Shown here in pieces: positions 11,556 to 22,603 of a DNA stretch of 64,000 nucleotides. The notes beneath the pieces were generated by a model. That model searched no databases, was not told where the DNA came from, and worked only from the letters and a program-made list of their open reading frames with translations. The position numbers were made by a program, and so were the translations under genes. Position 1 is the first letter of the stretch. Each line of letters opens with the position of its first letter. This DNA is from Otatea glauca (Eukaryota; Streptophyta; Magnoliopsida; Poales; Poaceae), in the NCBI GenBank assembly GCA_036346275.1, contig CM070719.1, positions 16,905,185-16,969,184 of the forward strand. Reading direction: 5' to 3'.

Positions 11556-11849
11556 CTTTAAGTGTCTCGGAATCACTAGTTGCAGGTCCAAGCGATCTTT
11601 CTCTTAGTGATTATTATGTTGAGAATGCATGTTATGATAGTATTGTTTACATTTATGTATCACAAGACTATCTAGCATGCGTAGGCGTGACTTCTTTATT
11701 AGTATGTTATATATTCATCGAATATTTGCTAGCTGTTACTAATCTTGTCGTAGAAGCAATATTAAATTTCATTTAATTTTCCAACAATTTGTGTCAACTA
11801 CACCTAAAAAAGGAAGAAATGTTAGAAGTGTATAATGTTCAAGTACCCA

Positions 11850-12145
11850 TTTCTTCCATGAGGATACTTCAGGTTCTAACACCAATGGATCTTTGACAAT
11901 AACGAGGATACACTCAATCAAGAGGCGACCAGATAATAGAAGCTCCAATCCTTCCATCACGCTTCTTTCTATTAACTTTTTGCTGCTAGGGATGCTTCTT
12001 CTAATGCTATCCAAATTCAATACTTTTGGCACGTCGGTCCACTTTCAATCTGATGCATGACCCAGGGTAACCAATCTAAATCCAAACACAACCCTCACCT
12101 CAGCATTCTTGCACAAAAGTTCAATAAACACTGAGATGTACTTTT
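11850..12145 (-). pseudogene. MATH-domain relic, U1 copy a
   Basis: A minus-strand translation shows the C-terminal half of a plant MATH domain: NAEVRVVFGFRLVTL, then PKVLNLDSIRRSIPSSKK, then LLIECILVIVKDPLVLEPE. In intact MATH-BTB proteins this part precedes the BTB domain; the proteins are substrate adaptors for CUL3 E3 ubiquitin ligases. A stop separates the two conserved blocks and no BTB follows. It faces the plus-strand MATH copy at 13395. Confidence 0.7.
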
Positions 12146-12629
12146 GACTTTTACAATTGGATCCATGAGGTAGTACCTGATTGACCAATTGTACCCAACA
12201 ATATTAAAATAAATTTTGGACCTAATGAAGTGCCCAACACCCATTCACATGTTTAGGCTGTAGTTGGTAATCTGGGAAGTGCCATACCGTGCGACTCCTC
12301 GTCTTCAGTAAGGCCGCTGTGTCTCAGATCGACTAGTTGTTCGTCAAAGCTATCTTTGTTTAAGTGACTAAATCTGTTTAGAATGCATGATGCTTTGATA
12401 GTATTGTTTACAACTATATATCACTTGGACTATCGAGCATGTGTAGGCATGCCTTTTTTACTAGTATGTTATGTATTTATTGAATATTTGCTATCTACCA
12501 GTAATATTGTCGTAGACGTAATATTAAATTTCATGTTTTTTATTGCATAACTATTGAATTAAATTGACGTTAGGCCATGTTAATTTTCCAACAATTTGTG
12601 TCAACTACATTCCTAAAAAAAGGGAGAAA

Positions 12630-12945
12630 TGTTGGAAGTGTAGAACTTCCAAGTACCCATTTCTTCCATGAGGATACTTCAGGTTCTAACACCAATGGAT
12701 CTTTCACAATAACGAGGATACACTCAATCATGTGGCGATCAAACATTAGAAGCTCCAATCCTTCCGTCACGCTTCTTTCCATGAACTTTTCACTACCAAG
12801 GATGCTTCTTCTAATGCCGAACAAACTCAATAGTTTAGGCACGTCGGTCCACTTCTAATCTGATGCTTGAGTCAGGGTAACCAATCTAAAGCCAAACACA
12901 ACCCTCACCTCAACATTCTTGCACATAAACTCAATAAACACTGAG
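12630..12945 (-). pseudogene. MATH-domain relic, U1 copy b
   Basis: The tandem partner of the relic at 11850-12145. It reads LLSLFGIRRSILGSEKFMERS and then HMIECILVIVKDPLVLEPEVS, with the same family blocks and the same opposite-strand neighbour downstream. It is a fragment and not translatable as a full domain. Confidence 0.7.
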
Positions 12946-13394
12946 ATGTATTTTTTACTTTTACAGTTGGATCCATCAGGGTACTACCTGATTGACTAAT
13001 CGTACTCACCAATAATAAATAATTTTGGACCTAATGAAGTGCCCATCACCCATTCACTTGTAGATAGAAATCTGTAAGAAGTGCGTGCCACACACTATGG
13101 GGTCAGTGCAAGTCGAAATCGTTGCTTCCTTTTCCATGTGGAGTATGAGATAAGTGATGCGTGATGTCCAAAAACATCAGTTGGCATATAAGCATGCTCT
13201 TTTGCTGTAAGGAATCTATTCTGAGGCAGACTATGATTGCTTCGGAATACTCTGATTTTGAGGCGATGGATGAGGTACCGAGGCGAGGCAGAATATATTG
13301 AGTCTGAATAGTAGCTTGCCTCAGAATAGCTTGGATAGGCGGCATACGTTTTGTAGGCATCTGATACTCCGCATGGACATCAACTACGATTTCA

Positions 13395-14095
13395 ATGTGC
13401 ACCGCCCTCATGGTGCATGACCCGCACTACTTCCATATTGCTGATTACAGCCTGCATAAGGGATTTGGTGTTGTCCACTTCATTAGGTCAGAAGCCTTCA
13501 ACATTGGTGGGTATGATTGGTCACTCAGGTGCTACCTTGGTGGAATCAACCGTAACCGTCAAGAGCACTCCCTCCACCCAAGTTTATAGGGTGTATTTTC
13601 ACTTGGCAAACAAACCAAAAATATATTGAAAATAACTGACTACCCCTAATTATTATCTCAAAGCCTATATTTAATGGGTGCGTAGTAAAGAATATAAAGT
13701 AAAGCTTAATACTTATCAACCTAATTTTGCATTAGAATATGAAACATATCCTATATTTGTGAAAAAAAATAAGTAAAAAATACGCCCTATAAACTTGACG
13801 GATGGAGTATATCTCAGTGTGTTTTGAGCTTACGAGTCAGAATGTCGAGTTGAGGGTGGTGGTTGCGTTTAAATTGGTTACACAAACTCATGCATCAGAA
13901 TAGGATTGGACCGACAAGACAGAAGTGTTGAGTTCGGAGAGCATTAGAAGAAGCGTCTTTGGCACAGAAAAGTTCATGGAAAGAAGCATGTTGGAAGGAT
14001 CAGAATTTCTAAATGTTTGATCGTCTTGTGATTGAGTGTTTGATCGTTATTGTGGAAGATCCACTAGTCTTAGGACCTGAGTGTTTTGGCTAAGA
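13395..14095 (+). pseudogene. Plus-strand MATH relic, U1, split by a Stowaway MITE
   Basis: It reads YFHIADYSLHKGFGVVHF, FNIGGYDWSL and GINRNRQE, the N-terminal MATH core (the plant family typically has GYSL..G.G, GGYDW and a YP.G stretch). After the MITE at 13568-13807 it resumes with SQNVELRVVVAFKLV, VLSSESIRRSVFGTEKFMERS and a frameshifted CLIVIVEDPLVLGPE-like end. No BTB domain follows. Orthologous plus-strand copies lie at 17690, 41480 and 49250. Confidence 0.75.
13568..13807. mobile_element. Stowaway-like MITE (240 bp)
   Basis: Ends CTCCCTCCACCCAAGTTTAT and, reverse-complemented, CTCCATCCGTCAAGTTTAT form the inverted repeats. The flanks are CA (decayed TA) and TA. The empty TA site is visible in homologous copies at about 17870, 41675 and 49440, which read CAAGAGTA without an insert. 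Confidence 0.9.
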
Positions 14096-14675
14096 CAAGG
14101 CTGGGGCTTAGCAGATCGTCCAACTAACGGACGTGATGTCTTTTCTGCTGGTTAGCTAACGCAATGTTATGGGAAGGTTAGTGGCTGTCGTCAAGGTTGC
14201 CATGTGTTCTCTTTAACTAAGCATGTGATGTGAGAGGTTGACATCCTCTGGGTTCTTAGTGCTTTACCCTTGGACTGTGCTAATTGTGAATTTGTAAGAT
14301 AACTGATTTTTCGTCCACTCTAGTCAACTTTTTGGCCTTTGGACTGTGCGTTTGACTAGATTGATCAAATGGTTGAAAATTGTGAATTACACTTGAAATA
14401 CGCACAAGTCACCTTAGAAAATGGTCATCCTCATCTTTATGAATGTCCGCAACATGCGCTGGTGATATTTAGAGAAATTTAGGAAGGAGTCTAATTTCGC
14501 TCATGTCATATCTACCTTTCATTAGTTTTTTTATCTGAAAAATTATAGTATGTTTCTTTTTGCGATGGAAAAAACTATAGTACGTTATTGTTCTTAACAC
14601 TTTTTAAAAAAATAATGTTCTTATCACTTAATCGTCAAATGGACCTAAGTGACACAATTAACATGTTTCAGCATA
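14096..14675. other. U1 tail, no gene seen
   Basis: This stretch aligns with tails of the other units (18641-19240, 41946-42300, 49700-49808), sharing GGCCTTTGGACTGTGCGTTT and GAGAAATTTAGGAAGG. It holds no recognisable domain; homology to the other units ends near 14660. Confidence 0.5.
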
Positions 14676-15030
14676 TCTCTATTAACATGTTCTTACTATG
14701 GAAGGATGTTATTCATATATCTTATAAATGGAAGGATTTTCTCATCATGTCCTGTATGGATATAAGGATATACTCACCATATCCCATAATACGGGAATTC
14801 TATCTCATCATATCTGGAAGTGCATAGATTAAAAGGAAAGAATCATGCAACCAAATCACGTGCCAATCACGAAGATGTCGGGAGACTTGACTTCCATCCG
14901 CCTGCGTACGTTGCCTTCTGCTTTCATCTACTTTTCCTACTACTGAAACATAACTAAAGTTAGTGTTATTTGCAAATAAATTTTTTGTCGCAAATTGAGT
15001 TTTCGTTGCAACGCACGGTCACATAACTAG
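14676..15030 (+). mobile_element. Small Helitron-like (Basho-type) element
   Basis: It starts TCTCTATTAACATG after an A and ends GCAACGCACGGTCACATAACTAG before a T, in agreement with Helitron termini (5' TC, 3' CTRR, insertion between A and T). The GTTGCAACGCACGG tail is common in grass Helitron/Basho ends. No Rep/helicase is present and no empty site was found. Confidence 0.5.
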
Positions 15031-15137
15031 TGTGTGTTAACTTATTGCTTCAACTGTACTCTTATCATGGTTTGATGTGCAAGTATTGTCTTGATGCGGT
15101 CAGTACATTTTCTAATACAAATTCTATCTACATGCAG

Positions 15138-15900
15138 CCAATTCATTTTCAGAATTTTGGTATCAAGACACTATTTTACATCTTCTATGTGTACTCTTTT
15201 CTGCACAATTTTCTCTACGTAGAAGAAAATTAGGGCTGTTCATTGGCTACTCAAGATTTACAATGATTTTAATTTACTTGGTGCAGTATGCCAAGAGATG
15301 AAGCTCAATTGTATGCTGCTAATAAACTGTGAGTAATTATCATTTATACATTATCACTACACTTATTTGATATTTTTATGGCTATTATTTTCCTCAAAAA
15401 TATTTGTGTTTTCTTTTATTACCCCTTTATGCAAAAATGGAAAAGACATTTGTTGAAACCAACTCCTCTGTGGATGTCGATGCCATTTTAATATGTCATG
15501 GTGTACCTCCAAGTTTTAGCCTTTTCTTTTTAATCTGTTTTTATGAGTGGAGTTCTATTCATTTTGTTTTTTCCCTCTAAAAATTACTGAAGCTGACAAA
15601 ACTTGTATGATACACATGCATCTGCTGTTCTTTCTCAGATACAACGAGGGATGGTTATACCACGGAGAACTAAGAATGTGGTTGATAAGAATTGAAAATT
15701 AAGAGCTTGAGAAAACGAACATTTGTGAAAGAGGGTCCTATTATGGTTTTGGTCCAAACTTGTGGGACTTCATACGTAAGGTTTGATTATTGAAGAATCT
15801 TTGGGCAATATATATCTTCCTGTGATTAACAGTATTAAAAACTATTTTTGCGCATCTTGTCACAGGATAATTTTATTTTCTACTATGATGCGAAATGTTC
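15138..15900 (+). pseudogene. NOT2/VIP2-like (CCR4-NOT subunit) relic with introns
   Basis: Four exon-like segments with splice borders encode the C-terminal NOT2/3/5 region. They are 15138-15190 (FGIKTLFYIFY), 15287-15328 (MPRDEAQLYAANK), 15639-15780 (YNEGWLYHGELRMWL, then ERGSYYGFGPNLWDFIRK) and 15866-15900 (DNFIFYYDA). In the CCR4-NOT deadenylase complex this domain helps dock to NOT1. An in-frame TAA follows WLIRIEN in the third segment, and the last exon decays after DAK. Introns are kept, so it is a genomic copy and not a retrocopy. It lies between the Helitron-like piece and the U2 MATH-BTB relic. Confidence 0.7.
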
Positions 15901-16039
15901 GGTGAAATTTATTTTCTACTCTCCCCTCTGCGGTGCCTCAGATTTTTCAAGCTGAATTCTTAGAGAAGTACATAAGTGATTTTGGCTTGTCAGTACTTAG
16001 CTTAAATAATTATTTTTTTAGATGCTTAAATTTTCTTAT

Positions 16040-16760
16040 AGATTGTTGCACAGATGCTGATCAGATAGAGCTAATGTAGTTGCCACTGTCTCTACATCAA
16101 GATTCTTGCAAAGAGTACTCTCACATACCAGCTTCAGTCTTTCTATTGCATACCGATCAGCAGCACCGAATAACTAGCGAACCATCTCTTTCTTATCATT
16201 GTTTTCAAAATCGTACAAATGAGACAATGAGTTGTAGATAAAATTATAGTTACCGGATTCGCTATAAACCCGCAAATCGCGAACAGGATTCACAAACACA
16301 AACCATTTTAGGGTACGGGATACGTGTTCGTAGTGAAAATTAGAAGAAAGGTGATGGACTGCGAACCCAAACCTCGTACCTTAATTTAGACGAACTATGG
16401 ATAAAATGCAGTAGAACCCTAAAATTATCTAGCTCCATCTCTTCCGCGAGGATACTTCAGGTTCTAACAACTGTGGATCTTCCACAATAACAAGGATACA
16501 CTTAATTATGAGGCTTTCAAACATTAGAAGCTCCAATCCTTCCATCACGCTTCTTTCCATGAACTTTTCGCTGCCAGGGATGCTTCTTCCAATGCTCTTT
16601 GAACTCAATACTTTTGGCATGTCCATCCTCTTCCATTCTGATGCATGAGCTAGGGTAACCAATCTAAAGACAAACACGGCCCTCACCTCGCTATTCTTGC
16701 ACATAAGCTCAATACACACAGAGATGTACTTTTGACTTTTACGATTGGATCGATCCTGGT
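16040..16760 (-). pseudogene. MATH-BTB relic, U2, minus strand
   Basis: From high to low coordinates: the MATH C-terminal half (CKNSEVRAVFVFRLVTLAHA, SIGRSIPGSEKFMERS, IIKCILVIVEDPQLLEPE; about 16710-16430), an unrelated 190-bp stretch, then the end of a BTB domain at about 16236-16044. The BTB part reads NDKKEMVR, one stop, LFGAADRYAIERLKLVCEST, then NLDVETVATTLALSDQHLC. BTB of this family binds CUL3. The domain order is right for a MATH-BTB gene, but the BTB front half is missing. An open frame of 161 codons fuses the MATH part with the hAT MITE at 16775; I consider this chance. Confidence 0.8.
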
Positions 16761-16774
16761 TGACCAAGCGTACT

Positions 16775-17044
16775 CGGGGCATCAAATTTCGTTTTTTTTG
16801 GCTGCCAATGAAATCACCGAATTCGGTAATTTTTGTGTAATTTCGGATGAAATTGTTGGACAAAAACTTGAATTTTTTAACAAAATTTGAATGAGACTTT
16901 ATTTTTTTGGACAAAAATTGAATTTTTAGACAAAAATTTAGTTGAACCCACCGAAATGTAACTGGAACAAGTGTATTTTGGGACCCACTAAAAGAATCAA
17001 ATTTTGCCGCATTTCAGTGAAATTTTGGTGAAATTCGAAACCTG
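16775..17044. mobile_element. Short hAT-like MITE, U2 copy
   Basis: A TTTCG/CGAAA-rich element of 270 bp whose right end, reverse-complemented, is CAGGTTTCGAATTTC. The right flank is ATCATACC; the left flank (AGCGTACT) is diverged. The same element in the same place in U3 (32727-41107) has left end TAGGGTTCCGAATTTC and flanks ATCATACC and ATCGTACC. U1 lacks it at about 12190 and 13000. Confidence 0.65.
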
Positions 17045-17689
17045 ATCATACCCATTAATATTAAAGAATTTTGGACCTAACGAATTGGCCAACACCCATT
17101 CACATGTTCAGGCTGGAGTTAGCAATCACGAAAAAGTGCCTGCCACACACTAAGGGGGCAGTGCAAGTCGAAATCGTCGTTGCCATCTCCATGCGGAATA
17201 TGAGAAACCTGCAGTCCCAAAACAACATCAGATGACATATGAACAAGCTCTTTTTGCTTTGGATTCTCCAAAAGCTGATTCCGGACTGTGGCTTTAGAGA
17301 AGGTGATTCTGGATTCTGGGATGATATTTGGTGGGTAATTACTTGGAATTTTTAGTGGCATTCTCATATTTGTATTCCTCAGAATCAACAGAAGCATATA
17401 TGAAGTGGATTGTGGATTCTAGTGTATATGAATGGTCTGGATTATGAGAATCGATTATTAGAATCGAGCTATTTATTTTTTATTCAGCTTGTGGGGCTAA
17501 AATCTAGAATCAAAAGCAAAAACAAACGGGCCAAATGTTTGCTTCAATATACTCTGAGATTCTTGGTTGATGGATGACGTACCGAAGTAGAATATATTGA
17601 GTTTGAATTGAAGCTTGCCTCGGAGTAGCTTGGCTAGGCAGCATACGAAACTTTTGGCTATTGTTTGTACTGCAGGCATCTGATACTCC
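17045..17689. other. Spacer between the opposed MATH copies of U2
   Basis: Aligns with the spacer in U1 (13020-13390), U3 (41108-41480) and U4 (48981-49250), with landmarks GTGCAAGTCGAAATCG and GAATATATTGAGT. It would be the shared upstream region of the two divergent MATH genes. A segment at 17260-17510 is unique to U2. Confidence 0.5.
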
Positions 17690-18640
17690 ACATGAACATT
17701 GCAACTTGCACCACCCCAATGGTGTGCGACAGGTACTACTTCCATATTGCTGAGTACAGCCTGCATAAGGGATTTGGTGTTGTCCGCTTCATTAGGTCAA
17801 AAGCCTTCAGCATCGGTGGTATGATTGGTCACTCAGGTACTACCCTGGTGGAATCAACCGTAACCGTCAAGAGTATATCTCGGTGTCTCTTGAGCTTATG
17901 AGCAAAAATGCCGAGGTCAGGGCGGTGGTTGCCTTTAAATTGGTTACCTAGACTCATGCATCATAGTGGGATTGGACTGACAAGGCAAAGGTGTCGACTT
18001 CGGAATGCATAAGAAGTGTCTTTGGCACGGAAAAGCTCATGGAAAGAAGCTCGTTGGAAGGATCAGAGTTTCTAATTAGGGATGGCAACGGGTCGGGAGC
18101 GGGTTTTACAAAACCCGATCCGACAGAAAATCCGAATTGGAAAACTCGGTCCGAACCCGAATACCCTATCGGGTAAAAAACTATACCAAAACCTGAACCC
18201 GGTGAGTACCCGACGGATTTGTGCAGTGCTGCAGTTAATAGGTCGAGTTGGGTGTGGGTTTTGCAAAACCTGACCCGACAAGAAACCCAAACCAAAAAAC
18301 CCGGGCCGAACCCGACGGGTACCCGGAACCAGACCCCAAACCCGATGGGTACCTGGAACCCAACCCCAAACCCGACGGGTACCCGGAACCTGACTGGTAC
18401 CCGATGGGTATATGTGGTATTTCGGATACCCGATGGGTACCTGTGAGTGGTTTTATAAACCCGAACCCGATCCGAACCCATCTTAGGTACCCGACCCGAA
18501 GAACCCACAGATGAAAATTTGGATCCGAACTTGACCCGATCGGGTGCAGAACCCGTGGGTCTGATTGCCATCCCTATTTCTAATGTTTGATCGTCTTGTG
18601 ATCGAGTGTTTCATCATAATTGTGACAGATCCACTGCTTT
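17690..18640 (+). pseudogene. Plus-strand MATH relic, U2, split by a hAT MITE
   Basis: It reads YFHIAEYSLHKGFGVVRF, AFSIGG, then (frame changed) the SESIRRSVFGTEKLMERS-like block, and after the 500-bp hAT MITE (18077-18576) LVIECFIIIVTDPLLLQPE. This is the same family and layout as the U1 copy at 13395. A frameshift follows AFSIGG and no BTB domain is present. Confidence 0.75.
18077..18576. mobile_element. hAT MITE with perfect 8-bp duplication (500 bp)
   Basis: Perfect terminal repeats TAGGGATGGCAA and TTGCCATCCCTA are flanked by TTTCTAAT on both sides (18069-18076 and 18577-18584). The empty site TTTCTAATG is seen in U3 at about 41870. The inside is full of ACCCGA/GGGTACC repeats, including three degenerate copies of a unit of about 39 bp near 18310-18400. 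Confidence 0.95.
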
Positions 18641-19322
18641 TACAACCAGAGTGGTTTGGTTTAGATAAAAGCAGATCGTCCAACTAATGGGCGTGATGCC
18701 TTTTCTGGTTGGCTCACGCAAATACGCAATGTTATGGGAAGGTTAGTGGTTGCCATAAAGGTAGTCATGTGATCTCTTTTACTAAGCATGTCATGTGAGA
18801 GATTGACATCGTCTGGGTGCTTAGTATTTACCCTTGGCCTGCTACGACTGTGCTAATTGTAAATTTGTAAGATATTAAATTTTTTGTTTACTCTAGGTCA
18901 ACATTTTGGCCTTTGGACTGTGCGTTTGCCTAGATTGCTCAAATGGTTCAAAAATGTGGCTTACACTTGAAAAATGCGAAAGTCACAGTAGAAATGGTCA
19001 TTCCCGTCTTCTTTATAAATGTCTGCATCACGAGCTGGTGATAGTAGAGAAATTTAGGAAGGATCTTAATTTCGCTCGCATCATATTTAACCTTTCATTA
19101 GTTTTTTATCTGAAAAATTATAGTACGTTCCTCCTTGCGACAGAAAAACCTATAGTATGTTAATGTTCTTATCACTTTTTTAAAAACAATGTTCTTATCA
19201 CTTAATCGTCAAATGGACCTAAGTGACACAATAAATCAGTTGCAGCACCTGCCAAACTAAAGCGAAAATTTAAACACCCAGGTTGTGATAACCATGAAAT
19301 CTTAATTCACCCTTGTAAACTT
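18641..19322. other. U2 tail, no gene seen
   Basis: Homologous to 14096-14660 and 41946-42300. AT-rich without a domain or transposon end. Confidence 0.45.
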
Positions 19323-19853
19323 TTATAAGGGGAAAAAACATGAAGATACCGACATTTCACCCCACTTAGAAAAAGTACATGATGGAGCTAGCATGCATTC
19401 TGGTGGCAGAATGTCAGTACAAGGAGTAGAAAGTATCGTTCTTGCAGGACCAAAAGGCTGTTCAGAGAACGGGGCAGACGATGTCACCATCCACCGTCGA
19501 GTTCCGTTGGTTTCGGATCTCCGGCGTGAGCTTTCCCCTACATAGAAGTCAGGAAGGCTGGTAGGGTTGACAGCGGCGAAGTTGTGGGGTTCCTCCCGCG
19601 CCGAATGCATATTTCTTCTTGCATGCCCGTCAGATTGGTTAACCCGGAAACCGGGCTTCTGCTCGACACACATCGAGTAGGATCTATCTATATTATAGGG
19701 TGGGTTGATTTGACTCGCTCCGGTGGCTTCGCTTGCTGTGAACTGTGTCGGTCTTACATTAGAGGTGGTAGTGACGCTATGGTAGAAGAACGTGTTAGGA
19801 CGTTCCTTACCCGTCTCGGGCTTTGATTCCTTTTTTTTTTCTTCTTGGAACAA
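19323..19853 (-). other. Unrecognised 176-codon open frame upstream of the TyrRS relic
   Basis: A minus-strand frame of mixed composition, starting Met-Phe-Gln-Glu-Glu-Lys and containing CVEQKPGFRVNQSDGHARRN. I do not recognise it. The homologous U4 region (49808-49920 and 51350-51780) has lost the frame through indels, which argues against selection. It may be a chance frame over the old TyrRS 5' region, or a relic of a gene that pointed away from it. Confidence 0.2.
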
Positions 19854-20313
19854 TAATCAGCATCTCTTCCTTCCCCTGCAATAGCATCACATAAGGGGTT
19901 CTCCCCTAATCGTCTTCAAGAGAGCCACCATGGAAAATTTAGATGGGGCGGCTGTCTGCGCTACAAGGGATGCTGTTGCTGCGGGGACGAGTCTTGACGG
20001 GTGGGTGGTTTGCAAGAATCATGGGTTTTCTCCCAGGTGATTATGATGATGATCAATGTCACCAAGATGGTTAGAGCTGGCTACAAAGTTAAATCTTGAT
20101 AGCAGATTGATTTGCCCAAATGAAGAATAAGTTTGGTGGTGATCTAAACAACATACGGACGATTGCCTGTTACATGATCGATATGTGGAAAGCAGCCGGC
20201 ATGGAGCTTGATAGGGTAGAACTCATATGGTTGTCGGATGAAATAAATCACCATTCGGATAATGCTGGCGCTTGTCATGGATATCGCCGAGAAGAGAAAT
20301 CTATGGAGCATAA

Positions 20314-20539
20314 TGTTGGGAAACCATGTGACCCGTGAAGGCTCACGATAACCTCTTAGCCAAAATCTAGGCGACTACTATATAAGAAGGAGGGGGTCCC
20401 CTATTGTACAGACAATTGAAAAGCAATAAAGAGTTCTCTCGCCGTTCCTCTCTAATTCTGTGTCTCTCTTGTCTCTCTGTTCTCCACATATAATAGAATA
20501 TTGGGAATTCCAGACTATTCGATAGCGAGATTCCCAATA
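20314..20539 (+). repeat. 5' LTR of copia element (226 bp)
   Basis: Starts TGTTGGGAAACCATGTG and ends GAGATTCCCAATA, so the ends TGTTGGGAA and TTCCCAATA are near-complementary. A TATATAA box lies at 20379-20385 and AATAAA at 20425-20430. Confidence 0.95.
20379..20385 (+). promoter_or_regulatory. TATA box of copia 5' LTR
   Basis: TATATAA followed by GAAGGAGGG, conserved in the 3' LTR at the same offset. AATAAA follows about 40 bp later, as in short copia LTRs. Confidence 0.7.
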
Positions 20540-21424
20540 CGTTATCAGCACGAAGCTCTACCCGGTGAACAGATTGAGAGGTGAGAAAGGTGAGTTTTCG
20601 GCGATTAAATCTAATCGTTTGTGGTTTCTATTCATGCATCTAACCTACGCATCAGTACTTCGTTTCTCACGTGGCATGAAGGTACAGGCGGTACAATGCT
20701 GCAATACATGCAGTTACTGTTCATCCATCACAGAAAAAAATATTGGCGCTGCGCCCGTAGCGTTTTCGCCGCCGACGCGTGCGCTCGAAGTCACAGCTGC
20801 TGTGCGCCTCAGCTCCGTCGACGCCTCACCTTCTTTGCGCACGAAGTGCCACCGCGTCTCGGTTCCACCTCGTGTGCCACGGCTCTTGCGCTCGAAGCGC
20901 CACCACTGCCTCGGCCTCTCCGCTGCTGCCGGCCCTTCGGGTTCTCCCGCCCGTAGAGCCGCTGCTTGGTCTCCGCACACGAATTACCGACCTGCATGGG
21001 CCACCGCGCGCCGACGCCGGTCCTACCGCACCACTCCGCCCGATCCGATCGTCGCCGAGGAAGTCGAAGCGGCGGGTGTTGCGGCGCGCGATGGGGAAGC
21101 CGAAGTGACGGGAGACGTGTCGCAGCGCGAGGAAGAAGAAGGGTCGCAGGGTGCGGCGCGGGCGGAGCGTCAGCCAGGAGAGGCGCGGCGCGTGCGAAGA
21201 AGAACGCGGAAAATTGCGAGAAAATCCAGAAAAATTATTTGGCTCTGTTTTTAATTTTTTCCAGCATTATTCTCTGCATTTATGAATATCCTTTATGAAT
21301 CTTGAATTTATTGCTTTATTTAGTATACTAGAAATGCATGGCAATTTATTTTCTGTATTTTTTACAAACTTTTTCTATTAGATTACACGCAGTAATCTAA
21401 TGACAGAATTTCGAAATTATGCAG
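20540..21424 (+). other. Copia leader with GC-rich insert
   Basis: About 0.9 kb between LTR and gag. It begins CGTTATCAGCACGAAGC, a primer-site type seen in several plant copia families (probably initiator tRNA-Met, internal). The part at 20750-21210 is very GC-rich and holds a 229-codon Arg/Ala-rich open frame (20565-21254) overlapped by other long frames. I see no domain in it and treat it as compositional. Confidence 0.55.
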
Positions 21425-22384
21425 ATGTCCAGCATCGTGAACCGTGAGTTTGAAGAACTGGCCCCGCACGGTCAGAACTACCTCACTTGGGCATCGGACG
21501 TGAAGATCGTACTTGGGGAAAGAAGCTCCGTGCTGCGATTGGTCTAGGGTCCTCGAAGGACACGCAACCTTCCGCCGAGCAGAATGATCAAGCCTTGCAC
21601 TTCCTTAGGCATCACCTCTCAGCCACTTTGAAGAATGAATACATGGCTGAGGAGAGTGCACTTGAGCTTTGGACTGCACTTCAGAAGCGGTTCGAGAAGC
21701 TCAAATACACCATCTTGCCCCAAGCACAGCAAGATTGGGTTCGCTTGAGGTTTGCGTACTACAGAACAGTGGCCGAGTACAATTCTGCTTTGCACAGAAT
21801 TTGTACCAATCTCTCCCTATATGGCAAGAAGATCACTGATGAGGAGAAGATTGAGAAGACTCTCTCCACTTTTCACCCAAATGCTATCCAGAGTGCCCGC
21901 AACTATCGTTAGGATGCATACAAGGAGTATAGCGAACTGATTGATGTCATGCAAGTTGCGGAGTCACAAGACGATGTTCTACGCAAGAACTTCGTCTCAC
22001 AGCCACCTGAAAGGGGCATTGGCACAGAAGTCAATGCCAATAACTATAAGGTGAAAAAGCCCACTCATAGAAAGAAGGGCAAGCAGGGTGAAAAAGAGAA
22101 GTACCAGGCCAAGGGAAAGTTCAAAACCCCAGTGAAGAAGGATGACAAGACACACGCCAAGCCGTATGGACAGTAGAACCAAACGTGCTTCAGGTGTGGT
22201 ACTTGGGGACACTGGTCAAAAATATGTCGGGAATGATGCCATGGATGTGGATACCCCACTTGCCTCATCCTCACAGACTAGCCTGGACATCGATGCTGCA
22301 ACCAAGTTTAAGGCAAATGAAGAGAAAACTTCTGTCGATGACATAGAAGCAGAAATCAATGCATATTTTACAGATTCCGTTTAA
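21425..22384 (+). pseudogene. Copia gag with zinc knuckle, frameshifted
   Basis: The ATG at 21425 opens MSSIVNREFEELAPHGQNYL. A one-base loss near 21520 shifts the frame. It continues through a UBN2-type gag domain (LHFLRHHLSATLKNEY, LELWTALQKRFEKL, AEYNSALHRICTNLSLYGK) with in-frame TAGs at 21910 and 22174. The zinc knuckle CFRCGTWGHWSKIC (22186-22227) is complete. A frame change then leads to an acidic tail, stopping at 22384. Confidence 0.85.
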
Positions 22385-22603
22385 TGCATGAATCGTTTTT
22401 TGCATTTTTTTAGATTGCGGTTGTTAGCGAATTTATTTTGAATAATGAATTGTAAGCTCTAGAAGAGCATACTTTTCTCATGAATAAATATGTAATTTAT
22501 TGTTTATTCCAGTATTCTTTAATTCGCAAGCAATGTTTGAATTATTTTGACAATGTCTGATTGGAATTATATTTCTTTTATCTAGAAATCGTGTAGCGTC
22601 CAA
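22385..22603 (+). other. AT-rich spacer between copia gag and pol
   Basis: About 220 bp with stops in all frames. It ends in TTTTATCTAG a few bases before the pol frame, which looks like a splice acceptor. It may be an intron-like device for making separate gag and pol messages, or decay. Confidence 0.3.

Larger units (their letters stand above)
11556..13100 (+). repeat. Tandem direct duplication containing MATH relics
   Basis: Two diverged copies of about 750-780 bp lie head to tail (about 11556-12300 and 12305-13100). Shared landmarks include a GAATGCATG-like stretch with GATAGTATTGTTTAC (about 11620 and 12380), GTAGGCATG/GTAGGCGTG with TATGTTAT, then TTTTCCAACAATTTGTGTCAA (11778 and 12583). 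Each copy carries one minus-strand MATH relic. Confidence 0.75.

Noticed and set aside
16760..16914. Extended N-terminus giving a 161-codon frame over the U2 MATH relic
   Set aside because: The extra part is the hAT MITE sequence read through by chance; it is not part of the MATH family.
20565..21254. 229-codon open frame in the copia leader
   Set aside because: GC-driven, overlapped by other long frames, no domain, and placed before the true gag start.
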